From: CAYXOX01 sp964466745
Lineage (GTDB): Bacteria; Pseudomonadota; Alphaproteobacteria; Rhodobacterales; Rhodobacteraceae
Length of the DNA: 11,353 nucleotides
Direction of reading: 5' to 3'
NCBI GenBank assembly: GCA_964466745.1
Contig: CAYXOX010000102.1
Coordinates: 1-11,353 of the forward strand
In this document: positions 1 through 6,281 of the stretch, in pieces
How positions within the stretch are numbered: the stretch's first letter is position 1
Layout of the letters: every line of letters begins with the position of its first letter
Notes under the pieces: model-generated
Told to the model about the DNA's origin: nothing
What the model saw: the letters and a program-made list of their open reading frames with translations, nothing else
Databases searched by the model: none
Program-made: the position numbers and the translations under genes

Positions 1-881
1 TCGGCGATGGCGACCCAGATGACGTGCCCGCCCGCGTTCTTCGGATCGTCGTCGGGATGTGCCCAGCAGGCATCGTCGCGGTCGCGGGCGTCGATCGGGT
101 CGATGGTGACGAGGGGCAGATCGCGCAGATCCTCCCGGCCCGCGAGGCCGGCGGGTTTCATCTTGTCGGCCTCCTCGATGGCCGCATCGGGGAAGGAATC
201 GGGGATGCCGTGCTGGTGGATGGCGATGAGCGAGACGGCCCGCGGCGCGGTGGGATCGCCCAGCCTGTCCACCACCCGGGCGCGCGGAAGACCCAGCCTT
301 CCGCCGGGCCCGGCCTGCTCGGCCTCCACCAGCTCTCCGTCCTTCGCGCCGTGGGTGGCGCCCTCGGGCACGATCCACTCCTTGGCGGAGCCCTTGTCGA
401 TCGGCACCACGCGCCCGCCTTCGGCGCCCTTGCGGAAAATGCCGAGCAGCCTTTGCGGATTGATCCCGATGCGCCGGATCAGCCGGGCCTCGTACGCATG
501 GTCCTCGCCGCTCACTTCCGTGAGCCGGGCGAGGATGCGGTTGCCGCCGCCTAGGGCGGGATCGCTTTCGCGCGGCACCACCAGCACCCGCGGTGCGGGC
601 CCCTCTCCCTGCCATTCCAGTGGACGGGCATAGAGATCGCCGTCCGCATCGGGCGGAAGCACCTCCAGCACGCTCACTGGAGGCAGCTTGTCGGGGTCGC
701 GGTAGGCGCGGCGCCGCTTCTCGATATGGCCCTCGGTTTCCAGCTCGCGCAGGACCCGCTTGAGATCGATCCGCGCGGCGCCCTTCACGCCGAAGGCCTT
801 GGCAATGTCGCGCTTGGAGGCCTTGCCGGGATTTTCCGAGATCCAGGCGAGGATCTTTGCCTTCTCGGGGAGCTTTGTCAT
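1..881 (-). CDS. rnr: Ribonuclease R, N-terminal part (runs off the left edge)
   Basis: RNase R is a processive 3'-5' exoribonuclease that degrades structured RNA, mRNA and rRNA fragments in the cytoplasm. The 293 residues visible here are the N-terminal part; family members usually have over 700, so the rest lies beyond position 1. Residues 1-60 form the winged-helix domain, with a basic KRRRAYR stretch at 55-61. Residues about 80-200 fit the cold-shock-type OB folds. The RNB catalytic domain begins near 250 with the signature TIDPIDARDRDDA (259-271), which carries the magnesium-binding aspartates. The start at 881 is the first ATG that gives the normal RNase R N-terminus; the Shine-Dalgarno sequence (AGGCGGG) is weak. 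dapE lies 114 nt upstream on the same strand, so co-transcription is possible. Identification rests on the RNB signature and domain order and is secure. Confidence 0.93.
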   Translation of the reverse strand, partial: MTKLPEKAKILAWISENPGKASKRDIAKAFGVKGAARIDLKRVLRELETEGHIEKRRRAYRDPDKLPPVSVLEVLPPDADGDLYARPLEWQGEGPAPRVLVVPRESDPALGGGNRILARLTEVSGEDHAYEARLIRRIGINPQRLLGIFRKGAEGGRVVPIDKGSAKEWIVPEGATHGAKDGELVEAEQAGPGGRLGLPRARVVDRLGDPTAPRAVSLIAIHQHGIPDSFPDAAIEEADKMKPAGLAGREDLRDLPLVTIDPIDARDRDDACWAHPDDDPKNAGGHVIWVAIA

Positions 882-995
882 GGCGCCCGCCTAGCACGGC
901 GCCGGGGTTGCGTCACCGGCCTTTTCGCGGTGCCCGGCCGGGGTGGGCGCGGGGCGCTGCAGGCCCCGTGCCGCACCGACCGGCGCGCCCTCGGC

Positions 996-2153
996 TCAGG
1001 TGAAATAGCTGCGCAGGATGCGCCCGTAGACGGCCTTCAGCGCATGGATGTGCGCGATCTCCACGTGTTCGTCCACCTGGTGCATGGAGCGCCCGACGAG
1101 CCCGAACTCCACGACCGGGCAGTGATCCTTCACGAAGCGGGCGTCCGAGGTGCCGCCGGTGGTGGAGAGGGTGGGCCGAAGCCCGGTTTCCGCCTCCACG
1201 GCCTCCGAAACGAGATCGCTCAGCGGGCCGGGCGGCGTGAGGAAGGCCTCGCCGCTGATCCGCGCCTCCACGGCGATCTCGATCCCGAAGGCCTCCGCGG
1301 TGGCGGCGGCCTCGCGGCGCATCCAGTCCACGAGGGCGGCGCCGGTGTGCAGATCGTTGAAGCGCAGGTTGGCGGTGGCCCGGCAACTCGCGGGGATCAC
1401 GTTGGTGGCGGGGTTTCCGGTGTCGAACGTCACGACGGAGAGCGTCGAGGGGTCGAAGTGTTCGGTCCCCTCGTCGAGGCGATGCGAAGAGAGCCTGTCC
1501 ATCAGCCGCACCAGTGCCGGGATCGGGTTGCGGGCACGGTCGAGGTAGGCGGAGTGCCCCTGCCGGCCCACCGCGGTGAAAAAGGCGTTCAGCGAGCCCC
1601 GCCGCCCGATCTTGATCATCTCGCCCATCCGCTCCGGGCAGGTGGGCTCGCCCACGAGACAGCAGCTCATCCGCTCGCCCTCGGCCTCCATCCAGTCGAG
1701 CAGGGCGGTGGTGCCATCGGTGGCGTCGCCCTCCTCGTCGCCGGTGATCGCCAGGATCACGGCGCCGTCGGGCGGTGCCTCGCGCACGAAATCCACCGCC
1801 GCCGCAACGAATGCCGCGACCCCCGACTTCATGTCGCAGGCGCCCCGTCCGTAGAGCTTGCCGGCCCGGATCTCGGCGGCGAAAGGCGGACTTGCCCAAT
1901 CCTCCGGATCGCCCGGCGGCACCACGTCCGTGTGGCCGTTGAAGCCGAAGCTGCGCGGATGGCCCTTGGCGCCCCACCGTGCGAAGAGATTGCTCACGCG
2001 GCCCCGATCCACCCGAGTGCAGGCGAAGCCCGCGGCGCCGAGCGCGGCTTCGACAAGCTCCAGCGCGCCACCATCTTCAGGCGTCACCGATGGGCATCGG
2101 ACGAGCTCGGCCGTCAGGCGGACGGGATCGAGGGGGTCGGCGAGCGCGGTCAT
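996..2153 (-). CDS. dapE: Succinyl-diaminopimelate desuccinylase
   Basis: DapE is a cytoplasmic di-zinc M20 peptidase-family enzyme. It hydrolyses N-succinyl-LL-2,6-diaminopimelate to LL-diaminopimelate and succinate, in the succinylase route to lysine and meso-DAP for peptidoglycan. The 385-residue protein has normal length and all expected motifs: FNGHTDVVPPGD (zinc ligand H74), GRGACDMKSG (D107, bridging zinc), TGDEEGD (catalytic E140 and zinc ligand E141), VGEPT (E169), TGGTSDARF (332-340) and SMHQVDE (H358). The start at 2153 is chosen because a strong ribosome-binding site, GGACAGGA, ends 6 nt before it and the protein then begins as the family does. The open frame continues upstream to 2270, but that extension looks like non-coding translation. 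The gene is divergent from the Hint-domain gene and lies upstream of rnr. Confidence 0.96.
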   Translation of the reverse strand: MTALADPLDPVRLTAELVRCPSVTPEDGGALELVEAALGAAGFACTRVDRGRVSNLFARWGAKGHPRSFGFNGHTDVVPPGDPEDWASPPFAAEIRAGKLYGRGACDMKSGVAAFVAAAVDFVREAPPDGAVILAITGDEEGDATDGTTALLDWMEAEGERMSCCLVGEPTCPERMGEMIKIGRRGSLNAFFTAVGRQGHSAYLDRARNPIPALVRLMDRLSSHRLDEGTEHFDPSTLSVVTFDTGNPATNVIPASCRATANLRFNDLHTGAALVDWMRREAAATAEAFGIEIAVEARISGEAFLTPPGPLSDLVSEAVEAETGLRPTLSTTGGTSDARFVKDHCPVVEFGLVGRSMHQVDEHVEIAHIHALKAVYGRILRSYFT

Positions 2154-2569
2154 GGCGGATCCTGTCCTGCGGTGCGTGCCGGGTCCGGCGGGCGGCCCGA
2201 TCGGGAGGGGGCGACACCTGCGGGGTAGCGCGCGGGCCCGTGGCGGGCAAGCCCGGGCCGGGATCGACACGTGCGGGCCGTCCCGAGGCCAACCACGGGC
2301 CGCCCCTGCCGCTCTCCCTCGCTTCGGGCGCCACCTCGGGGTGGTGGCATTTCTGCGTCACCCTTCGGGAGAGTGTGCCCGCCGGACGGCGCGGGAATTT
2401 GAGCTTTGCCTTTCGCGTGTTACGCAGACTCAACGAAAAACGAGAGGCAGCAGGTCGCGTTGCGGACCCGGGAACCCGGCCGGCGCGCACCACCGTGGAG
2501 AGCGTGGAGACGCCGCGTGCCTTCGGGCGCGCCGCGCCGCCTGTGGTCTCGAAACATGTGGAGCAGGTA
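2154..2569. other. 416-nt intergenic region between dapE and the Hint gene
   Basis: This divergent spacer must hold the promoters for dapE (leftward) and the Hint gene (rightward). The only AT-richer patch is about 2396-2450. I could not find a -35/-10 pair there that matches the sigma-70 consensus well on either strand. A small stem-loop, CCACC-TCGG-GGTGG, lies at 2331-2344. Open frames cross the region on both strands, but their arginine/proline/glycine-rich translations look like GC-driven noise. I see no tRNA, riboswitch or recognisable repeat. Confidence 0.5.
2560..2563 (+). promoter_or_regulatory. Ribosome-binding site fixing the Hint gene start
   Basis: GGAG lies 6 nt before the ATG at 2570. 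This supports that start over the long open frame that continues almost 600 nt further upstream into antisense dapE sequence. An in-frame GTG at 2558 has no better site. Confidence 0.6.
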
Positions 2570-3610
2570 ATGAGTGCCAAGGGGCAGCGGCCGGGCTGGA
2601 TCGCGATCGCGGACCGATCGAGGGCCGCGGTGTCGCCTGCCGGCTTCGACGCGCAAGGCACGGGCCTCGCCGCGCAGGAGCCTCTCCTTTGCTGCGGCAC
2701 CCTCCTTCTTGAAACCGAGGCGGTTCCGGAGCGGGCACCGCGCCGTATCCTCGATCTCGGCTACGACGCGCCCTTCCACGGAGCGCTCCGGCTCGATCTG
2801 TTGCCCGGCGGCGTCGTGGCGCTGACCCAGGTACAGGGCGAAAACCGGCTGACGGACCATCTCGAAATCGATCTTCCCTGGCGCGAGGCCTGCCTGCGCA
2901 TCAGCTACCGGTGGGATGCCCCGGCCCGCCGCGGCGAGCTGACAGCGGAGATGCCCGACCGGGGAGTGGCCTTCGCCTGTACCGTCGCGGCGCCCTTTCC
3001 GCACCCGTCCGCCGAGCTGGCCGGCGCCTTCTCCCCGGCCCGGCGCAGCCTTGGCGCGCAGGCAGAGTTCGCGGCTCTCGCTCGGGGCGTGGCCGCGGAG
3101 AACGCGCTCTCGCTCGGCTCCCGCGCGCTCTGGGGCGGTCTGCCGGTGGAAACGCCGGATGGCCCGCGCCCGCTCGGGCAGTTGCGCCAGGGCGACGAGG
3201 TGCGCGACCCGTCCGGACATGGGCGCGCCGTGCGCGCCGTGCGCCGGGTCACCGTTCCCGCCCGCGGCCGCTTCGCGCCGGTGCGCCTGCGCGCGCCCTA
3301 CTTCGGCCTCGTCCGGGATATCCTCGTTGCGCCGGACTATCCCGTCAGGCTTGCTGGCAGCGAGGTGGAGTATCTCTTCGGCGAAGAACATGTCGTTGCC
3401 GCCGCGCGGCACCTCGTGGACGGCATCGCCGCGGTCGCCGAGCCCGGGCTTACGCTCGTTTCCTACCACGAACTCGACGTGGCGGGCTCCGCTCCGATCT
3501 GCGCCGCCGGCTGGGTCTTCGAGACGGCCCCGGACGTGCCCGCGCACCCGGGACGCACCATCGGTGGCGCCGACGCGCTTGCGCTGGCCACGCTGCGGCG
3601 GGCTGCCTGA
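2570..3610 (+). CDS. Hint-domain (Hedgehog/intein-type) protein with a degenerate active site
   Basis: The 346-residue protein resembles the Hint-domain proteins (Hint_2 type) that are common in Rhodobacteraceae; this is recognised from motif pattern and memory. Residues 1-150 form an N-terminal region with a beta-rich look (ILDLGYDAPFHG, RISYRWDAPARRGELT) and no known function. The Hint fold spans about 184-290: LPVETPDGPRPLGQLRQGDEV (191-211) matches the usual 'ATPxGxxPVxxLxxGDxV' start, and ILVAPDYPV plus EVEYLFGEEHVVAAARHLVDG matches its end. In autoprocessing Hint domains the fold starts with a catalytic cysteine, nine residues before the TP pair. Here that position is Ala186, and the only cysteines are at 41, 42, 108, 137 and 311. 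The usual histidine of the SPQH-type block is Tyr257. Splicing or self-cleavage is therefore unlikely. There is no clear signal peptide. It ends 25 nt from the convergent gene. Confidence 0.8.
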   Translation: MSAKGQRPGWIAIADRSRAAVSPAGFDAQGTGLAAQEPLLCCGTLLLETEAVPERAPRRILDLGYDAPFHGALRLDLLPGGVVALTQVQGENRLTDHLEIDLPWREACLRISYRWDAPARRGELTAEMPDRGVAFACTVAAPFPHPSAELAGAFSPARRSLGAQAEFAALARGVAAENALSLGSRALWGGLPVETPDGPRPLGQLRQGDEVRDPSGHGRAVRAVRRVTVPARGRFAPVRLRAPYFGLVRDILVAPDYPVRLAGSEVEYLFGEEHVVAAARHLVDGIAAVAEPGLTLVSYHELDVAGSAPICAAGWVFETAPDVPAHPGRTIGGADALALATLRRAA

Positions 3611-3635
3611 GGCGGTCCCGAAACTCCGACCCGTG

Positions 3636-3965
3636 CTAATCCGGGAAGAAGGGCGTCATCTGCGCGACGACGACGGCGTTCTCCTCAAGCGCCCGGGCCA
3701 TCAGCGCCGCCTCTTCCTCGCCGATCTCGTGCCCCTCGGCCTCCCGCTCGGCCCGCGTGCCGTAGCCGGTGACATCGAGCGGGGCGAGATCGGCCTGCTT
3801 GAGCACCGCCACCGTCTCGCGCACGGCCTCGGCCTCGTCCACGCCCGAGGCGAAGCACATCAGAGCGGCGCCGGTGGCGCCGTCGGGCAGACCGTCGCCG
3901 GCCTTGCGGCCGACTTCCACCAGCAGGGTATAGACCTGCTGTCGCGAGGGCGCGCGGGAGCTCAT
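3636..3965 (-). CDS. Small conserved-looking protein of unknown function (109 aa)
   Basis: I do not recognise a characterised function. The 109-residue product looks like a real soluble protein, with balanced composition and clear helical stretches: QQVYTLLVEVGRKAGDG near the N-terminus, then a hydrophobic GAALMCFASGVDEAEAVRETVAVLKQADLAP segment, then acidic EREAEGHEIGEEEAALMARALEENAVVVAQM and a terminal TPFFPD. Similar short proteins seem familiar from Rhodobacterales genomes, but this is memory, not a search. It has no signal peptide, membrane segment or metal motif. The start at 3965 has a modest AAGG 7 nt upstream. The frame stays open upstream to 4208, but that extension reads as GC-rich noise. 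It converges with the Hint gene and diverges from the GNAT gene. Confidence 0.75.
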   Translation of the reverse strand: MSSRAPSRQQVYTLLVEVGRKAGDGLPDGATGAALMCFASGVDEAEAVRETVAVLKQADLAPLDVTGYGTRAEREAEGHEIGEEEAALMARALEENAVVVAQMTPFFPD

Positions 3966-4057
3966 CGGCGGGCCTTGGAGAGCGTGCTGCGGTTCATGCC
4001 CGCCCCGATGGGGCGGCCGGCGCGCGCTGTCAAGCCGCGCCGCGCGGGCGAGGCGTG

Positions 4058-4074
4058 GCCGGCGCCCCGCCGGC
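4058..4074. other. Perfect 7-bp GC hairpin in the 236-nt divergent spacer
   Basis: GCCGGCG-CCC-CGCCGGC forms a perfect inverted repeat between the small minus-strand gene and the GNAT gene. No T-run follows on either strand, so it is not a classical terminator. In DNA this GC-rich such palindromes arise easily by chance, and its role is unknown. Confidence 0.35.
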
Positions 4075-4201
4075 GATGCCGAGACGCAGACCCGCGCCGC
4101 GCTCCGCCGCCGCGGTATCGGGGGGCTTGCGCCGGCGCGCGCCCCGTGCCTCCCTGCGTCGCGACCCACCGATGCCCCACCGAGGCAGACCGCCGCCCGT
4201 G

Positions 4202-4750
4202 ATGACACCCGCGCCCGCCAGCACCGCGCCCCGCCCCGGCCTGCTTGTCCGCCCGGTGAAGCAGCCTGCCGACGATGCCGCGCTCTGGGCAGTCCTGGAG
4301 CCGATCCTGCGGGAGGGCGAAACCTACGCGATGCCGCGCGACATGCCCCGCGACGCCGCGCTCGAGTGGTGGACGGGCCCCGATCGCGCCTGCTTCGTGG
4401 CGCAATCGCCCGGGGGCGAGGTGCTGGGAACCTCCTATCTCAAGCCGAACCAGGCCGGCGGCGGGGCCCATGTGGCGAATGCCGGCTATTGCACCGCCCC
4501 CGCCGCCCATGGCAGGGGCGTGGCGCGGGCGCTGCTGGCGCATTCGCTTGCACAAGCGCGCGCCCGCGGCTTCGTGGCCATGCAGTTCAACTTCGTGGTG
4601 GCCACCAATACGCGCGCCGTGCGCGCCTGGTCCCTCGCGGGATTCCGCGAGGTCGGCCGCCTGCCCGGTGCGTTCCGGCACCCGCGTTTCGGGGCGGTGG
4701 ATGCGCTGGTGATGTGGAAGGATCTGGTGGAGACGGACGATGCCCAATGA
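4202..4750 (+). CDS. GNAT-family N-acetyltransferase
   Basis: This is an acetyl-CoA-dependent N-acetyltransferase; the substrate cannot be told from sequence. The 182-residue protein has the GNAT fold in order: an N-terminal strand and helix (RPVKQPADDAALWAVLEPILREGETYA, 17-43), strand beta4 (VLGTSYLKPN, 74-83), then motif A with the pyrophosphate-binding loop AAHGRGVARALL (101-112). Motif B follows with the conserved NTRAVRAWSLAGFREVGRLPGAF (136-158). The start is uncertain: ATG 4202, GTG 4199 or ATG 4172 are all in frame, and the best purine run (GAGG at 4182) sits poorly for each. I chose 4202 because the upstream residues are proline/arginine-rich and unlike the family. The end overlaps the next gene by 11 nt, so the two are probably translated together. 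Confidence 0.9.
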   Translation: MTPAPASTAPRPGLLVRPVKQPADDAALWAVLEPILREGETYAMPRDMPRDAALEWWTGPDRACFVAQSPGGEVLGTSYLKPNQAGGGAHVANAGYCTAPAAHGRGVARALLAHSLAQARARGFVAMQFNFVVATNTRAVRAWSLAGFREVGRLPGAFRHPRFGAVDALVMWKDLVETDDAQ

Positions 4751-5459
4751 GACGCCGCTTCTCGCGGTCCTGATCGACGCCGACAACGTGCCGGCGAAAT
4801 ATGCCGGCGCCATCCTGCGCGAGATCACCTCCTTCGGGGAGCCCGCGCTGAGGCGCGTCTACGGCGACTGGTCGTCTGGCCAGCTTACAGCCTGGACGGG
4901 TGTTGCGCGCGAGCTCGGGCTCGTGCAGCACCAGCAGACGGCGAACACCAAGGGCAAGAACGCCTCCGATATCGGGCTGGTGATCGATGCGATGGACATC
5001 CTCCACGCCGGCCGCTTCGACGGTTTCGTGCTGGTGAGTTCGGACAGCGATTTCACGCGCCTCGCAAGCCGCATCCGCGAACAGGGGCTCACGGTGATCG
5101 GCATCGGCGAGGCCAAGGCGCCCGAGGCGCTGCGAAAGGTGTGCAACCGTTTCGTCGAGATCGAGAACATCTACGACGAGCCCGCCACCGCGTCCGCACG
5201 CGGAAAGCGCGCCGAGGCCCACGCCAAGCTGCCCTACGAGGATGCCATTCCGCTGTTCCTCGACGCGATGGAGAAGATCAGCCAGGACGACGATTGGTAC
5301 GCGCTGGGCCAGGTCGGCCAGCAGATCCAGGCCGACAAGCCCGATTTCGACACCCGGGCCTATGGCAAGAAGAAGCTTTCGGACCTCGCGCGCGAACTCA
5401 AGCGGTTCGAGACGAAAACGGGCCCGGGCAACCAGCTCCTGATCCGCCGGCTCGATTGA
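4740..5459 (+). CDS. NYN-domain (PIN-like nuclease) protein with C-terminal LOTUS/OST-HTH domain
   Basis: This is a predicted RNA-binding protein and probably a metal-dependent ribonuclease. Residues 7-146 are a NYN (LabA/DUF88-type) PIN-like domain with the acidic residues expected at its metal site: LIDADN (D13, D15), ASDIGLVIDAMD (D77, D83) and VSSDSDF (D102, D104). A linker (147-163) leads to a LOTUS/OST-HTH domain at about 164-237, recognised from EDAIPLFLDAMEK, DDWYALGQVGQQIQ and KPDFDTRAYGKKKLSDLARELKRFET. LOTUS domains bind RNA (G-rich or G-quadruplex RNA in some studied cases). NYN plus LOTUS is a recurrent bacterial architecture whose cellular role is poorly known. The start ATG lies inside the end of the GNAT gene, with GGAG 7 nt upstream. 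It converges with the TetR gene, 33 nt away. Confidence 0.93.
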   Translation: MPNETPLLAVLIDADNVPAKYAGAILREITSFGEPALRRVYGDWSSGQLTAWTGVARELGLVQHQQTANTKGKNASDIGLVIDAMDILHAGRFDGFVLVSSDSDFTRLASRIREQGLTVIGIGEAKAPEALRKVCNRFVEIENIYDEPATASARGKRAEAHAKLPYEDAIPLFLDAMEKISQDDDWYALGQVGQQIQADKPDFDTRAYGKKKLSDLARELKRFETKTGPGNQLLIRRLD

Positions 5460-5478
5460 GCCGCGATCCCCACCAGGC

Positions 5479-5498
5479 GGCGAGGCCGGTCCTCAGCC
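5479..5498. terminator. Weak stem-loop between the convergent NYN and TetR genes
   Basis: GGCGAGG-CCGGT-CCTC-A-GCC can fold into a 7-bp stem with one bulged A. It lies in the short convergent gap and overlaps the TetR stop codon. No T-run follows on either strand, so its role as a bidirectional terminator is only a guess from position. Confidence 0.25.
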
Positions 5499-6119
5499 GC
5501 GGCGAGGGCCGTAGCGGGCCATGAAGGTTTCGAGCGCACCGGAGATCACGCGCTCGATCTCTGCCTCGCTGAACTGCGTGTCGATCCCGAACACGAGCCG
5601 CGGGAAGAGATCGGCCTTGCACAGCTCGGCAAACTGGTCGGCGGCCAGCTGGCAATCCTCGATCACCAGGTCGCCGCGCGCGACCGCGGCCTCGAGATAA
5701 GCCACCATGCGCGCACGCATCAGCGCCGGGCCGCTCCGGTAGAACTCGCGCCCCAGCTCGGGAAACCTGTCGCTCTCGGCCACGCAGATGCGGAAAACGC
5801 GCTGGCCGAACTCCGAAAGCAGGAACCCCAGGAAATGGCGCGCGGTGCCGCCAAGAACCTGCTCGGGAGGGGCGGAATCGTCCATCGAGGCCATCGCCGT
5901 GTCGGCCTGGCGGGCGCATTCCGAGCGCGCCACTTCCATGAAGAGCAGCGCCTTTTCCGGGAAATAGCTGTAGAGCGTCGCCTTCGAGACCCCGGCTCGG
6001 CGGGCGATCTCGTCGACGCTGGCCGCCTGGTAGCCATCGGCCATGAACACCTCGCGTGCGCCATCGAGCACCTGTTCGTGCTTGCGGCCTCGCCGGGCTG
6101 GCGGTGCGGTTCCGTCCAT
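5493..6119 (-). CDS. TetR-family transcriptional regulator (AefR-like C-terminus)
   Basis: This is a one-component repressor that binds DNA as a dimer and releases it on binding a small ligand. The 208-residue protein has the TetR helix-turn-helix at about 14-60: ILDGAREVF-type helix 1 (here VLDGAREVFMADGY), VDEIARRAGVSKATLYSYFPEKALLF with the conserved TLYSYF recognition helix end. The C-terminal half (87-200) matches the AefR-like ligand domain pattern: HFLGFLLSEFGQRVFRICVAESDRFPELGREFYRSGP. The start at 6119 fits the family N-terminus and has AGGAGG about 12 nt upstream; an ATG at 6153 is out of frame. The gene is divergent from the nitroreductase, and a promoter with an internal inverted repeat lies between them, so self-repression and control of the nitroreductase are likely (inference). 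The ligand is unknown. Confidence 0.93.
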   Translation of the reverse strand: MDGTAPPARRGRKHEQVLDGAREVFMADGYQAASVDEIARRAGVSKATLYSYFPEKALLFMEVARSECARQADTAMASMDDSAPPEQVLGGTARHFLGFLLSEFGQRVFRICVAESDRFPELGREFYRSGPALMRARMVAYLEAAVARGDLVIEDCQLAADQFAELCKADLFPRLVFGIDTQFSEAEIERVISGALETFMARYGPRRG

Positions 6120-6148
6120 GGCTGGCGGTGTCCTCCTCGTCGGGCCGC

Positions 6149-6176
6149 AACATAAACCGATGGGTTCAGATGTCAC
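6149..6176 (-). promoter_or_regulatory. Sigma-70-type promoter of the TetR gene
   Basis: Read on the minus strand, GTGACA (6176-6171, 5 of 6 to TTGACA), a 16-nt spacer, and TATGTT (6154-6149, 4 of 6 to TATAAT) form a promoter. The expected start near 6142 leaves a short leader of about 23 nt that carries the AGGAGG ribosome-binding site (6137-6132). The geometry fits the TetR start at 6119 well. This is a reading of consensus only. Confidence 0.55.
6155..6166. promoter_or_regulatory. Candidate TetR operator inside the promoter spacer
   Basis: AACC-GATG-GGTT is an inverted repeat with 4-bp arms that sits between the -35 and -10 elements of the TetR promoter. A dimer bound there would block RNA polymerase. 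The arms are short, so chance is possible; position is the main argument. Confidence 0.4.
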
Positions 6177-6219
6177 CCTCGCCGAGGCGCGGGGCGCCAT
6201 CCCGCCGACGGGGTAGCGC

Positions 6220-6248
6220 TGGACGGCGCGCAGGCCGGATTCTACGGT
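6220..6248 (+). promoter_or_regulatory. Weak candidate promoter of the nitroreductase gene
   Basis: TGGACG (4 of 6), a 17-nt spacer and TACGGT (3 of 6) lie 33 nt before the nitroreductase start. The match is poor, and it is given only because spacing and position fit. Confidence 0.2.
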
Positions 6249-6281
6249 ACGCGGGAACCGGCGCGATGGGGGCAGCGAGGC

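Noticed and set aside
7..633. Long plus-strand open frames over 1-880
   Set aside because: They are antisense to rnr; the minus strand gives a clear RNase R with its RNB signature, while these translations are Ser/Arg/Pro-rich noise.
913..1977. Overlapping 354-aa and 500-aa open frames across dapE
   Set aside because: They are shifted or antisense readings of dapE, which itself carries all M20/DapE motifs.
1979..2569. N-terminal extension of the Hint protein by up to 197 residues
   Set aside because: The extension is antisense to dapE and then crosses the spacer; it is Arg/Gly-rich and without family character, and a good GGAG site precedes ATG 2570.
2420..3547. 375-aa minus-strand open frame opposite the Hint gene
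   Set aside because: It is a composition-driven shadow; the plus strand shows the recognisable Hint blocks.
4040..4150. Several short perfect palindromes such as GGCGCGCGCC in the small gene-GNAT spacer
   Set aside because: In DNA this rich in G and C such palindromes are expected by chance; only the 7-bp hairpin at 4058-4074 was kept, at low confidence.
3966..4208. N-terminal extension of the small 109-aa protein to 190 residues
   Set aside because: The added residues are Arg/Ala/Gly-rich and run through a GC-rich spacer; no start signal supports them.
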